NCBI RefSeq assembly: GCF_017744135.1
Contig: NZ_JAGHQU010000002.1
Span: forward strand, 186,001 to 250,000
Source of the DNA: Endozoicomonas sp. G2_2
GTDB taxonomy: Bacteria > Pseudomonadota > Gammaproteobacteria > Nevskiales > Salinisphaeraceae
Reading direction: 5' to 3'
Length of the DNA stretch: 64,000 nucleotides
Program-made: the position numbers and the translations under genes
In this document: positions 45,041 through 53,975 of the stretch, in pieces
Numbering within the stretch: position 1 is the stretch's first letter
Layout of the letters: every line of letters begins with the position of its first letter
The notes under the pieces: generated by a model
The model's input: only the letters and a program-made list of their open reading frames with translations
Told to the model about the DNA's origin: nothing
Databases searched by the model: none

Positions 45041-46111
45041 ATGTTTCGAAAGCTCGCTGACAACTGGCGGTCGGTACTGCTCGCGGTCGGGCTGCACGTG
45101 CTCATCGCGGTCGTCCTCGTGGTGGGCGTGAACTTCGTGAGCGATTCGTCCTCGCGCGGCAATCACGGGCAGAAGATCGTCAAGGCGTCGGTTGTCAATC
45201 CGGATGCCGTGAATACGGACATGCCGGCGATGCCGGAGCCGGTATCGCCCGCGTCGGAGACGAAACCCGAGCCCGAGGAAGAACCCGAGCCTGACAAGGC
45301 AGCGGAAAAGGCCGAGCAGAAACAGGCGCAGGAGCAGGCAGCCCGGGAAAAGGCGCAGGCGGAGAAGGCCGCGGCAGCGAAAGCCGAAGCCGCCCGCGAG
45401 AAGGCCGAAGCCGAGAAACAGGCGCAAGCTGAAGCGCAGCGCAAAGCCGAGGCCGAACGCAAGGCCGAGGCTGAACGTCAGGCGAAAGCCGAAGCGCAGC
45501 GCAAGGCCAAGGCGGAAGCCGAGCGCAAGGCAAAAGAACAGGCAGCGCGGGAAAAAGCCCAGGCCGAAGCGAAACGCAAGGCCGAAGCCGAAGCGAAGGC
45601 TGAGGCCGCGCGCAAGAAAGCCGAGGCCGAGCGCAAAGCCAAGGCCGAGGCGGAACGCAAGGCGCGCGAAGAAGCGCAGCGCAAGGCCGAAGCCGAAAAA
45701 CGTGCCCGCGAGGAAGCGGCCCGAAAAGCGCGCGAGGAAGCACAGCGCCGTGCCGCCGCGGAGCAGGCGGCCCGGGAATCGGCCATGCGCGAAGCCATGC
45801 AGCGCGAAGCGGCCGGACGCACGAACGCACGCAATTCCCAGGCCTTGGGCGCATACGTGCAGGCGATCAAGGACCGCGTCGAGTCGAACTGGCTGCGCCC
45901 GCCGGGTGCACGCAATATTTCCTGTAAAGTACGGGTAAACCAGCTGCCGGGCGGCCAGATTACCGGATTTCGCCTGTTGGGCTCCTGCGGCAACGCAGCG
46001 GTCGATCGGTCCGTGGAGCAGGCGATTCGCAAGTCGGACCCGTTGCCACGTGCGCCGTCGGACAGCGTGTTTTCACCTGAAATCGAGTTCAATTTCGAGC
46101 CGGATCAATGA
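45041..46111 (+). CDS. tolA: Cell envelope protein TolA
   Basis: 356 residues: inner-membrane anchor (about 12-35), a Pro/Glu stretch, a very long Ala/Lys/Glu/Arg helix (about 83-260) built of degenerate KAEAERKA-type units, and the C-terminal domain III (QALGAYVQAIKDRVESNWLR, VRVNQLPGGQITGFRLLGSC). It bridges the inner membrane to Pal and TolB during constriction. The low-complexity helix also explains the long false open frames on the other strand. Confidence 0.95.
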   Translation: MFRKLADNWRSVLLAVGLHVLIAVVLVVGVNFVSDSSSRGNHGQKIVKASVVNPDAVNTDMPAMPEPVSPASETKPEPEEEPEPDKAAEKAEQKQAQEQAAREKAQAEKAAAAKAEAAREKAEAEKQAQAEAQRKAEAERKAEAERQAKAEAQRKAKAEAERKAKEQAAREKAQAEAKRKAEAEAKAEAARKKAEAERKAKAEAERKAREEAQRKAEAEKRAREEAARKAREEAQRRAAAEQAARESAMREAMQREAAGRTNARNSQALGAYVQAIKDRVESNWLRPPGARNISCKVRVNQLPGGQITGFRLLGSCGNAAVDRSVEQAIRKSDPLPRAPSDSVFSPEIEFNFEPDQ

Positions 46112-47418
46112 AGAAATCTCTAGCCAGAACTTATGTGGCCTTCACGGCCCTGGTCGGACTCGTGCTGACTGCAGCGGCACCGGCCCAGGCAGCATTGCAG
46201 GTCGATATCACCGACAGCTCCCAGAGCGCGATCCCGATCGCGATCGCGCCCTTTGGCAGCGATGGGGGGCAGCTGCCGGTCGACGTGGCACAGGTGGCCA
46301 GCGACGATCTTGAATCCACCGGCCTTTTCGATGTCTTCGAGCGCCGGAACATGGTCGCCAAGCCCACGCGCGCCGATCAGGTGAACTACGACAACTGGCG
46401 TACGTCCTCGGTCGACAACCTGGTCGTGGGTTCCGCGGCGCCGAATGGTCAGGGCGGCTATCGCATCACTTTCGACCTGCTCGACGTGTATCAGGGCCGT
46501 TCGATTGCGAGCTTCCAGATCAACGCCGGGCGTAACGAGCTGCGCGACGCGGCGCACACGGTCGCGAACCTAATCTACGAAAAATTCGTTGGCGAGAAGG
46601 GCTATTTTTTGTCGCGCATCGCCTACATCACGATGGCCAAGGAAAATGGCGGGCTGCGCTATCGGCTGATCGTGTCCGATTACGACGGCAACAACCCGGC
46701 GACGGTCTATTCCTCGCGCGACCCGATCATGTCGCCGTCCTGGTCGCCCGACGGCAGCAAGATCGCGTACGTGGCCTTCGATATCAATCGTGGCCGCAGC
46801 AGCCTTCGGGTACAGGATCTGGCCACCGGTAATATCCGCGAAATTTCCTCGCGTGAGGGCATCAACGGGGCGCCGTCGTGGTCGCCGGACGGCCGTCGTC
46901 TGGCGATGACGTTGTCGTACCGCGGCAATCCGGACATTTACAGCTACGACCTGGGTACCAACCAGCTCACGCAGCTCACCAACAACGGCGCCATCGATAC
47001 GGAGGCCAACTGGTCGCCCGACGGCAATTACATTGCGTTCACCTCGGACCGTGGCGGCAAGCCGCAGGTCTATCGCATGCGCAGCAACGGCAGCCAGGTG
47101 GAACGGCTGACGTTCGAGGGCGAGAGCAACCAGCGCGCCAGTTATTCGCCCGATGGCGAGCAAATCACGATGGTCCAGAAAAGCGGCAACGGTTTCCGTA
47201 TTGCCGTAATGGACACGCAGACCAATAATATCCGCATTGTCAGCGAGGGTCCGCTCGATGATGGTCCGGATTTCGCGCCCAACGGCCAGGCGATCATCTA
47301 CGCCCGCCAGGGACGCAACAACGAACTGGCTACGGTCTCCACGGATGGTCAGACGCGCTCGCGTCTGTCGCAGAGTGGCGAAGTCCGCGAGCCGGCTTGG
47401 GGACCGCTGGGTTACTGA
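46108..47418 (+). CDS. tolB: Tol-Pal system beta-propeller TolB
   Basis: 436 residues with a signal peptide ending near AAPAQA. An N-terminal domain is followed by propeller blades marked by SPDGSKIAYVAF, SPDGRRLAMTLS, SPDGNYIAFTSD and SPDGEQITMVQ. Periplasmic; it binds Pal and TolA. It starts in an ATGA overlap with tolA. Confidence 0.96.
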   Translation: MKKSLARTYVAFTALVGLVLTAAAPAQAALQVDITDSSQSAIPIAIAPFGSDGGQLPVDVAQVASDDLESTGLFDVFERRNMVAKPTRADQVNYDNWRTSSVDNLVVGSAAPNGQGGYRITFDLLDVYQGRSIASFQINAGRNELRDAAHTVANLIYEKFVGEKGYFLSRIAYITMAKENGGLRYRLIVSDYDGNNPATVYSSRDPIMSPSWSPDGSKIAYVAFDINRGRSSLRVQDLATGNIREISSREGINGAPSWSPDGRRLAMTLSYRGNPDIYSYDLGTNQLTQLTNNGAIDTEANWSPDGNYIAFTSDRGGKPQVYRMRSNGSQVERLTFEGESNQRASYSPDGEQITMVQKSGNGFRIAVMDTQTNNIRIVSEGPLDDGPDFAPNGQAIIYARQGRNNELATVSTDGQTRSRLSQSGEVREPAWGPLGY

Positions 47419-47487
47419 ACACCGGTCGGGTTGTTCTTGAGATAAAAACGGCGAGACGCCGAACAGTCCATAGGAGTTTTCACAAGG

Positions 47488-48069
47488 ATGAAAAACATGA
47501 CGATTAACAAGGGCCAGCGTTTTTCGCTGGTGGCGTTGCTGATGGCCGCGGCAGTGGCGCTGGCGGCGTGCGGGGGCAACAAGAACCTGCGTGATGGCGA
47601 AGACATGCCGGCCGCTGGCATGGGTGAGCAGGGCGATCAGGGCATGGGCATGAATTCGGGTCGCGACATCGACGTGCGCGGCCTCGAAGGCATCGACCCG
47701 GCCGATCGCAGCATGTTCACCGACCCGAACAACCCGCTGTCCACGCGCATCATCTACTTCGATCTCGATCAGAGCGCGATTCCGTCGCGGTTCTCCCAGG
47801 CCATTCAGGCCCACGGTCGCTATCTGAGCGAGCACCCGAACGTGAAGCTGCGTCTGGAAGGTCACACCGACGAGCGCGGCACGCGTGAATACAACGTCGC
47901 CCTGGGCGAGCGTCGTGCCGAGTCGGTACAGCAGGCGCTCGTGCTCTCGGGTGCCAGTGCCAGCCAGCTTTCCACGCTTTCGTTCGGCGAAGAGCGTCCG
48001 GCCGAGCTCGGCTCGACCGAATCTGCGTATTCGCAGAACCGCCGCGTCGAGTTCATTTACACCAAGTAA
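47488..48069 (+). CDS. pal: Peptidoglycan-associated lipoprotein Pal
   Basis: 193 residues. Lipoprotein signal ends VALAAC (Cys28). An acidic/Gly/Met-rich linker leads to the OmpA-like domain (about 85-193) with IIYFDLDQSAIP and the peptidoglycan site GHTDERGTREYNVALGERRA. It anchors the outer membrane to the cell wall. A short hairpin (CGGCG-AGA-CGCCG at 47449-47461) lies in the 69-base gap after tolB and could tune expression relative to tolB. Confidence 0.96.
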   Translation: MKNMTINKGQRFSLVALLMAAAVALAACGGNKNLRDGEDMPAAGMGEQGDQGMGMNSGRDIDVRGLEGIDPADRSMFTDPNNPLSTRIIYFDLDQSAIPSRFSQAIQAHGRYLSEHPNVKLRLEGHTDERGTREYNVALGERRAESVQQALVLSGASASQLSTLSFGEERPAELGSTESAYSQNRRVEFIYTK

Positions 48070-48078
48070 GTACCCGTC

Positions 48079-48852
48079 ATGCGTCACGCTCTACCTATCG
48101 CACTCGTGACGTTTGCCGTGGCCACGGCGGCCGGGACCCAGTCCCGGCCGGCGTCGGCCGCTCCGGCGAACGATCAGCCCGTCATGCTTGCGCAGAACAA
48201 CAGCGGCGGGCCGAACCTGTTCTCGTTGTTCCAGGATATTCAGCGGCTCCAATCCGAGGTCCGGGATCTGCAGGGGCAGGTGGATACGCTGCAGTATCAG
48301 CTGCGCCAGAACGAGCAGGGTCAGCGTGACCTCTACGAGAATCTCGACAAGCGTCTGAACCAGCTGGAGAACGGCGGCGGCATGTCGTCGGGCCAGGGTG
48401 CCGGATCGGGATCCTACGACGGGGGCGATGCTTCGTCGGGCCAGCAAAGCAACGATTACAGCACCTCCCAGGATCCGGAAGTCGAGAAGCAGTATTCGGC
48501 GGCCTTCGATCAGCTGAAGAACGGCAATTACGACGCCGCCATCGGCGCGTTCAAGGGCTTTCTCCAGCAGAACCCGGAAAGCAGCTTCAGCGACAACGCC
48601 TGGTACTGGTTGGGCGAAGCCAACTACGTCAAGCGCAACTACGACGCATCGCTCGAAGCGTTCCAGACCGTGGTGAACCGTTTTCGCGCCAGCGACAAGG
48701 TGCCGGGATCGCTCTACAAGATCGGTGTGATCCAGGACGAGCGGGGTGAAGTGGACAACGCCTACGGCACCCTCAAGCGTGTGGTCGACCAGTACCCCGA
48801 CAGCAACGTGGCCGAGATGGCGCGTAAGCGGCTGCAGGGCCTGGACGGCTAG
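48079..48852 (+). CDS. cpoB: Cell division coordinator CpoB (YbgF)
   Basis: 257 residues: signal peptide ending near RPASA, a trimerising coiled coil (about 48-100, FQDIQRLQSEVRDLQGQVDT), a Gly/Ser/Gln-rich linker, then TPR repeats (about 135-257, FDQLKNGNYDAAIGAFKGFL; NAWYWLGEANYVKRNYD). It couples Tol-Pal to peptidoglycan synthesis in the periplasm. Located 9 bases after pal. Confidence 0.94.
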   Translation: MRHALPIALVTFAVATAAGTQSRPASAAPANDQPVMLAQNNSGGPNLFSLFQDIQRLQSEVRDLQGQVDTLQYQLRQNEQGQRDLYENLDKRLNQLENGGGMSSGQGAGSGSYDGGDASSGQQSNDYSTSQDPEVEKQYSAAFDQLKNGNYDAAIGAFKGFLQQNPESSFSDNAWYWLGEANYVKRNYDASLEAFQTVVNRFRASDKVPGSLYKIGVIQDERGEVDNAYGTLKRVVDQYPDSNVAEMARKRLQGLDG

Positions 48853-48854
48853 GG

Positions 48855-49568
48855 TTGCCCAGCGTAATCGAGACTGCGCAACGGTCTCGCGCCGAAGGCG
48901 TCACACACAGCCGCTGGCCGGAGCGCGTCAACGCGCTGCGTCTGACCGAGATATTCTGTTCGTTGCAGGGCGAGGCGCGCGATGCGGGGGCGGTCTGTAC
49001 GTTCATACGGCTGACCGGCTGTCCGTTGCGGTGCCATTACTGCGATACCGCTTATGCCTTCTCGGGCGGTGAATGGCAGGATATCGATTCGATCGTCGCG
49101 CAAGTCGACGCGCTTGGGGCGCATCACGTGTGTGTCACCGGCGGTGAGCCTCTGGCGCAGCCGAATGCCTCCGTGCTCGTGCGCCGGTTGTGCGATGCCG
49201 GCTATGCGGTCAGTGTCGAGACGGCAGGCGCGCTGGATATCAGCGATGTCGACACACGCGCATCGCGCGTGGTGGACATCAAGACGCCCGATTCCGGCGA
49301 GGCGGCACGCAATCTCTGGAAGAATATCGATCGGCTGACCGACCACGATCAGCTCAAGTTCGTGATCTGCTCGCGTGCGGATTATGAATGGTCCCGCGAT
49401 CGCGTGGCTGAGCTGACGGTTCCCCAGGGCTGCACCATCTGGTTCTCGCCAGCCTTCGGCGCGGTGGATGCGCGTGCGCTGGGCGAGTGGATCATCGCGG
49501 ATCGCCTGCCCGTGAGGCTTCAGCTGCAACTGCACAAACAGCTATGGGGCGACGAACCCGGACGCTAA
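48855..49568 (+). CDS. queE: 7-carboxy-7-deazaguanine synthase (radical SAM)
   Basis: 237 residues. The cluster-binding motif [16 protein letters not shown] has Cys56, Cys60 and Cys63 (CX3CX2C), followed by [13 protein letters not shown]. It makes CDG from carboxy-tetrahydropterin in the queuosine/preQ0 pathway. No ATG fits; the TTG at 48855, 2 bases after cpoB, is the best start. Linkage to cpoB and queC is common in gammaproteobacteria. Confidence 0.93.
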   Translation: MPSVIETAQRSRAEGVTHSRWPERVNALRLTEIFCSLQGEARDAGAVCTFIRLTGCPLRCHYCDTAYAFSGGEWQDIDSIVAQVDALGAHHVCVTGGEPLAQPNASVLVRRLCDAGYAVSVETAGALDISDVDTRASRVVDIKTPDSGEAARNLWKNIDRLTDHDQLKFVICSRADYEWSRDRVAELTVPQGCTIWFSPAFGAVDARALGEWIIADRLPVRLQLQLHKQLWGDEPGR

Positions 49569-49587
49569 CCCAACCCGGGTGACCCCC

Positions 49588-50283
49588 ATGACCGAACGCC
49601 ACCGCGCGCCGCGTGCTGTCGTGCTTTTCTCCGGCGGCCTGGATTCAACCACGTGCCTGTCACAGGCGAGGGCGGACGGCTATGTCTGCCATGCGCTCAG
49701 TTTCGACTACGGTCAGCGCCATACCGCGGAGCTGAATGCGGCGATGGCCTACACCGCGGCGCGCGACTGGATCGTGGACCATAAATGCGTGCGTATCGAT
49801 TTCGACGGCATGGGGGGGTCCGCGTTGACCGACGCCGAAATCGATGTGCCCGAGACGCCGAGCGAGGGTATTCCCGATACCTATGTGCCCGCCCGGAACA
49901 CGTTGTTTCTGTCCGTAGCGCTGGGATGGGCCGAAGTACTGGCTGCCGACGCCATCTACATCGGCGTGAACGCGGTCGACTACTCCGGATACCCCGATTG
50001 CCGGCCCGAATTCATCGCGGCGTTCGAGCGGCTTGCGGGTGTGGCTACCAAGGCGGCCGTCCAGGACGGCGTGCGTATTCAAGTACGCACGCCGCTGATG
50101 CAGCTGAGCAAGGGCGAAATCATCCGCCTTGGCACGTCGCTCGGCGTCGACTATGCGGAAACGGTTTCCTGTTATCAGGCAGACACGGAAGGACGGGCTT
50201 GTGGCGTGTGCGATGCGTGTCGGCTCAGGCGGGCCGGCTTCGAAGAGGCTGGCGTTTCGGACCCGACACGATATCGCAACTAA
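49588..50283 (+). CDS. queC: 7-cyano-7-deazaguanine (preQ0) synthase
   Basis: 231 residues from ATG 49588 (GTG 49579 adds three). The PP-loop [14 protein letters not shown] binds [17 protein letters not shown] follows, and a C-terminal zinc site [20 protein letters not shown] holds four cysteines. It converts the QueE product to preQ0 using ATP and ammonia. It is the last gene of the tol-que block. Confidence 0.95.
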   Translation: MTERHRAPRAVVLFSGGLDSTTCLSQARADGYVCHALSFDYGQRHTAELNAAMAYTAARDWIVDHKCVRIDFDGMGGSALTDAEIDVPETPSEGIPDTYVPARNTLFLSVALGWAEVLAADAIYIGVNAVDYSGYPDCRPEFIAAFERLAGVATKAAVQDGVRIQVRTPLMQLSKGEIIRLGTSLGVDYAETVSCYQADTEGRACGVCDACRLRRAGFEEAGVSDPTRYRN

Positions 50284-50298
50284 AACATCATCTCGGCG

Positions 50299-50327
50299 CT
50301 GATTTTCGTGTAAGAATCGGGTATGAT
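50299..50327 (+). promoter_or_regulatory. Candidate promoter of tRNA-Lys
   Basis: TATGAT at 50322-50327 is a good -10 box; CTGATT 17 bases upstream is a modest -35. Transcription would start about 10 bases before the tRNA. Confidence 0.4.
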
Positions 50328-50343
50328 GCGCGCCGCAACAGCG

Positions 50344-50419
50344 GGGCCGTTAGCTCAGTCGGTAGAGCAGTTGACTTTTAATCAATTGGTCGCAGGTTCG
50401 AATCCTGCACGGCCCACCA
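50344..50419 (+). tRNA. tRNA-Lys (anticodon UUU)
   Basis: 76 bases including the encoded CCA. Acceptor arms GGGCCGT and ACGGCCC pair; D-arm has AGCTCAGTCGGTAGAGC; the anticodon loop CTTTTAA holds TTT at 50377-50379; the T-arm holds GGTTCGAATCC. A T-rich stretch (ATTCTTCTTGTTTG) follows and may end transcription. Confidence 0.97.
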
Positions 50420-50712
50420 TTCTTCTTGTTTGCTGGCAACCGCGTCCGAATTGGACAGCGAACCAGCCCTGATCCGCCGCCGTGCGTTGTCCGCGCCTTC
50501 TTCCTGCGGGTACCGACGCGTAGCGGCCTCGTCCGCTGTTTTTAGCGCCGTGCAGAGCGCCATGCCGCATCGCAGACTTTCAAAAGCTCGCGCTATCGGG
50601 TCCAACCCGCAAATGGCGTGAACTACGGATAGCCTCACGCATCGCCGATCTCCAGAATTGCCGGCCAATCAAAGGGTGCCTTCTCGGGTGCCAAACGAAT
50701 TCTGGAAGAAAA
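50420..50712. other. Gap without a supported gene after tRNA-Lys
   Basis: Apart from the T-rich end of the tRNA transcript, no gene or RNA could be recognised. The short frames here lack ribosome sites and have arginine-rich shadow composition. GGAAG at 50704 serves the next gene. Confidence 0.4.
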
Positions 50713-51216
50713 ATGTATAGCGAACGTGTACTTACCGCCGACCTCGCGCCGCCGCTGGCGGGCGCGACGGTGGCGAACGGCGAGAACCAGGCGCCGTTCG
50801 TATTTGGCGACTATCGACCAAACAAGGTGACAGCCGTGGTGCTCCTTGCGCGCTTCATCCCGACACGAGTGCTCTGGATGCTCGCGATCGGGTATGGCCT
50901 CGTCTGGCTTACGGCATTCGTTGGCGGCGGCACGACGGCCGCTCATATCGAGAGTCTGTTGCCTGCAGCGCTGGCTGCAGGTGGTGCGTGCCTCGCGGCC
51001 ACCCTCAAGCGCGCGATCCGCCGATACGACGCGTATCCGGTGTCGCTTCCCGATGTGCGGGCGCTTAGTGCGCGTGCGGCGCGGCATCGTGTACTCAACC
51101 CGATGTTCGATGCTCAAGGCAGAACCCATGATATATGGCGCGTAGGACATATCCGCGAAGCCCATGCTGTCATCGATCGAATGGCTGTGGTCGCTGCTCA
51201 ATCGCGAACCGGGTGA
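50713..51216 (+). CDS. Unrecognised small membrane protein
   Basis: 167 residues, family not recognised. A polar N-terminus (about 1-45) is followed by two hydrophobic segments (about 49-74, RVLWMLAIGYGLVWLTAFVG; and about 78-100, LLPAALAAGGACLAATL), then a basic cytoplasmic-like tail (LKRAIRRYDAYPV and beyond). A GGAAG ribosome site precedes the ATG. Low conservation signals make it likely accessory. The opposite frame is arginine- and histidine-rich and judged false. Confidence 0.5.
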   Translation: MYSERVLTADLAPPLAGATVANGENQAPFVFGDYRPNKVTAVVLLARFIPTRVLWMLAIGYGLVWLTAFVGGGTTAAHIESLLPAALAAGGACLAATLKRAIRRYDAYPVSLPDVRALSARAARHRVLNPMFDAQGRTHDIWRVGHIREAHAVIDRMAVVAAQSRTG

Positions 51217-51369
51217 CTCACGCGCGAGCGCCTGGGCGGTATGGAATGCGATCGGCAGGAAAGCGAGTCACCGCGAAGCCACACCGCTGCAGTATCCGCA
51301 AAGAAACGGAGAGATTGGCGCATCGACGCTGATTATTCTGCGCGTCTTTGATCCTCGGAATGCGGGCAG

Positions 51370-51852
51370 ATGCGGCCGATAGACGCCATTGTCGACTACC
51401 TGACGGAACACGAACTCAAGATCGCGACCGCGGAATGCGGGACGGGGGGGCTGATCGTGTCCGAGTTGTTGCGAGCCGATCGCGGCCATGCGGTGGTTGA
51501 GTATGGCGTCTTTGCGCAATCGCTCGAAGCGAAGGATCGGCTTATTGGTGTCGGCGATGATCTGCGCCGAGCGCATGGGGCAACAAGTGATGTGGTTGTC
51601 GTCGCGATGGTTCAGCAGATCCTCAAGTCCAGCGCTGCCCACCTCGTCATCGTGAACACCAACATCGAAACCCACGCTGCCGATGGCGCCTCGCCATGCG
51701 GCCGCGCGGTCCTGGGCTGGGGGCTTCGGAACGGCGGACGCTCGTATATCCATGTCAAGGCTTGTGTTTTCGAGGGTGATCGATTCGATCAGCGCCTCGA
51801 AATGGCCTACTGCGGGCTACGCGAGGCGATTCGCCTGCATGGTGGTTTCTGA
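51370..51852 (+). CDS. CinA C-terminal domain-like protein with altered active site
   Basis: 160 residues resembling stand-alone CinA-C/PncC nicotinamide-nucleotide deamidases: LTEHELKIATAECGTGG replaces the usual AESCTGG, so the conserved serine aligns with Cys; LEAKDRLIGV keeps the conserved lysine; but the G-rich GPGG motif is replaced by NTNIETHAADGASP. It is either a diverged deamidase or a non-catalytic relative. It has no clear operon partner; the 153 bases before it contain no convincing gene. Confidence 0.65.
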   Translation: MRPIDAIVDYLTEHELKIATAECGTGGLIVSELLRADRGHAVVEYGVFAQSLEAKDRLIGVGDDLRRAHGATSDVVVVAMVQQILKSSAAHLVIVNTNIETHAADGASPCGRAVLGWGLRNGGRSYIHVKACVFEGDRFDQRLEMAYCGLREAIRLHGGF

Positions 51853-52288
51853 GTGCGTCCGGATAAACGCAAGCAGACTGATCGGCACCGATACCGGTAG
51901 TTCAGCCTATATAACTTCGACATCTGCCGAGGGAATAGCCCAAGGCCGGGTAGGCAAAAACACGGAAATACCCGGCGCTACGGGGCAGGTTTGCGATAAA
52001 CGCCCTAGAACGTCGTGAACCGTGCCCTCATACCAGACAGCAATGCTTCCGGCGTTCTGCATTACGAAACACGACTCTTGAAAACCGCGGAGCAGTCCGT
52101 AAATAAACTTCACTGCGGCGGCGCTGCTGTATGTCCGAACAACACATCAGCGCGGCATCGAATCTTTATCCGTTTCAATACAACTCGGGGCTAGGCCCCA
52201 TGCAGAAAGAGGCACTTCTGCGTCACTGAAGAACTGGGTTCCCGTCAATACATGCTTGTCATGGATCAAGTAATCCCAGGAGATAACA
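51853..52288. other. 436-base gap upstream of the response regulator
   Basis: No firm gene. A minus-strand frame of 68 codons (52113 to 51907, GTG start, MKFIYGLLRGFQESCF) has protein-like composition but no ribosome site, so it is only noted. A 5-bp hairpin GGGGC-TAG-GCCCC lies at 52187-52199. The right end holds the AGGAGATAACA ribosome site of the next gene. Confidence 0.35.
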
Positions 52289-52957
52289 GTGAGTGATTAT
52301 ATTTCGATCATCGACGACGACGACGCGGTACGCGAGTCCGTAAAAGGTCTGGTCGCGGGCGCCGGCTATCGGGCGCGGTGCTTCAGTAGCGCCGAGCGGT
52401 TTCTGGATCATTCCGAAGCCACTAGCGATCGTTGTGCGGTCATTGATATTCGCCTGCCCGGAATGGATGGCCTCGCGCTTCAACAAGCGATCAGCGGACG
52501 AGGTTTACGCGTTCGCACGCTGTTCATGACCGGCCATGCCTCGGTTCCACTGGCCGTGGAAGCGATGCGACTCGGTGCGGCCGGATTCCTGCGCAAGCCG
52601 GTTGCGCCCGAGTGCCTTCTGGCCGAGATCGCGCACTGCGTGAAAAGCGGCGCCCATACGCATGCACAGCGTGACGACACGCGCATGTATGTCCAGCAAC
52701 TCAAGCGACTCACGCCCCGCGAGGCAGAGATCGCCAGCGGCATGGTGCAGGGGCTTTCCACGCGCCAGGTCGCGGCGGCACTGGGCATCAGCCGGCGCAC
52801 CGCGGAGAGCCATCGCGCGAACATCATGGGCAAGCTGCATATCGGTTCGGTCGCGACACTCACCAAGATGGCGTGCCTCACCGAGCACTACGACAGTCTG
52901 CCGCCGTTCGACGATATCGCCGGCCATGTCGATGCGGCGACAGGGCCCAGAAGCTGA
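52289..52957 (+). CDS. FixJ/NarL-type response regulator, orphan
   Basis: 222 residues. Receiver domain (about 3-120): acidic pocket IIDDDDAVRES, phospho-acceptor Asp53 in CAVIDIRLPGMDG, FMTGHAS and the conserved lysine in FLRKPVAPE. LuxR-type helix-turn-helix (about 138-195): LTPREAEIASGMVQGLSTRQ, then VAAALGISRRTAESHRANIM. It starts at GTG with a strong AGGAGA site. No histidine kinase is adjacent, so the input signal is unknown. FixJ-type regulators often control respiratory or dehydrogenase genes. Confidence 0.9.
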   Translation: MSDYISIIDDDDAVRESVKGLVAGAGYRARCFSSAERFLDHSEATSDRCAVIDIRLPGMDGLALQQAISGRGLRVRTLFMTGHASVPLAVEAMRLGAAGFLRKPVAPECLLAEIAHCVKSGAHTHAQRDDTRMYVQQLKRLTPREAEIASGMVQGLSTRQVAAALGISRRTAESHRANIMGKLHIGSVATLTKMACLTEHYDSLPPFDDIAGHVDAATGPRS

Positions 52958-53134
52958 ACGGCTGACTGGCGTGAGCCTGACGGTGCTCCTGCGGCCCTTC
53001 GCGCGCAAGGGTGGTCTAGCAGACACGCCGCGCGCGACGCCACCCGTAAATTTTCCCAGCGAAAAACCCCCGATATCCCGCTATTCGGCATCGCTTTATA
53101 TTTCGCGGCCAATCCAATGTAAGGAAACAGTGTC

Positions 53135-53776
53135 ATGTGGCAATTCGTTATCGAGCATGCCGCGGCACTGACGGTCATCGTGACCGGGCTGACACTCATC
53201 GTTTGGACGGTGTATGGCCAGCTCATGTCGGCGAACCAGAAGCGCCAACAGAAACCACGGCTTTTCATCAAGCAGGGCGATGGCACGGGCCTGGACTCGA
53301 TGTGCCTGTTCAGCAATATGGGGAAGGAATTCGTCTATCTGCGTGGCGTTTTCGTCAATCTTCACACGCAGGACGGCGATCAGTTCTGCGAACTGGTCGA
53401 AAAAGAATGGGACACCGATGGCGCCGGCTGTACCGCCGAAGAGATCGGCCAGGGGCCGGTCGAATCCAGCCAGCAGGTGGCGCTGGGCCCGTTTTACCGG
53501 CTTGTCCGTGAAGCGGCTCGCAAGGCGGGGTTTGATGCGTCCGCGGAGTCGGAGCGCGACGACGCGTTATGGCGGCAAATTCGCGCGTTCGAGGTGACCG
53601 CGATTGTCACGGTCGGGCCCTATGAGCAAACAATCGGTGCCGAGCGCTCCTTTTCTGTCGACCACGCGAACGCACGGCTGGTGCCGGATAGCGCCGGAAC
53701 CACTCTGCGGTGCTCCCGGCGCGATGCGCGCACGCTGCGGCGCTATTTGATAAGCACGACGGAAGCGACAGCCTGA
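53135..53776 (+). CDS. Unrecognised membrane-anchored protein
   Basis: 213 residues, family not recognised. One N-terminal helix (about 9-30, AALTVIVTGLTLIVWTVYGQ) is followed by a soluble domain rich in charged residues with beta-strand-like segments (FVYLRGVFVNLHTQDGDQFC, FEVTAIVTVGPYEQTIGAE). AAGGAAA lies well placed before ATG 53135. The lack of a signal cleavage site suggests an anchored protein with most of its mass on one side of the inner membrane. Confidence 0.65.
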   Translation: MWQFVIEHAAALTVIVTGLTLIVWTVYGQLMSANQKRQQKPRLFIKQGDGTGLDSMCLFSNMGKEFVYLRGVFVNLHTQDGDQFCELVEKEWDTDGAGCTAEEIGQGPVESSQQVALGPFYRLVREAARKAGFDASAESERDDALWRQIRAFEVTAIVTVGPYEQTIGAERSFSVDHANARLVPDSAGTTLRCSRRDARTLRRYLISTTEATA

Positions 53777-53884
53777 TACGAGCCAGGCTTGTGGAGTGCG
53801 CATGACCGAACCGGCTGTTCGGTCGGCACGTGGGGCAATGCGTATTCGCGTCGCAATGACTAGCGCAAAAGGCTGGGCCGACAA

Positions 53885-53916
53885 GGCGCCGGGTCCGTAT
53901 CGGCCAACCCGGCGCC
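53885..53916. terminator. Hairpin between convergent genes, candidate bidirectional terminator
   Basis: GGCGCCGGGT and ACCCGGCGCC form a perfect 10-bp stem around a 12-base loop, midway between the convergent ends at 53776 and 53976. The following T content is low (CGTTATCTCG), so it may end transcription only partly. Confidence 0.45.
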
Positions 53917-53975
53917 CGTTATCTCGCACAGGCATTACCCAAGTCGAATGCCGGTAATGCTCGGATTAGCAGTCG

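Noticed and set aside
46570-48087. 505-codon minus-strand frame opposite tolB and pal
   Set aside because: Shadow of two clear Tol-Pal genes.
51907-52113. 68-codon minus-strand frame with plausible composition
   Set aside because: GTG start without ribosome site and no recognised family; not enough to call a gene.
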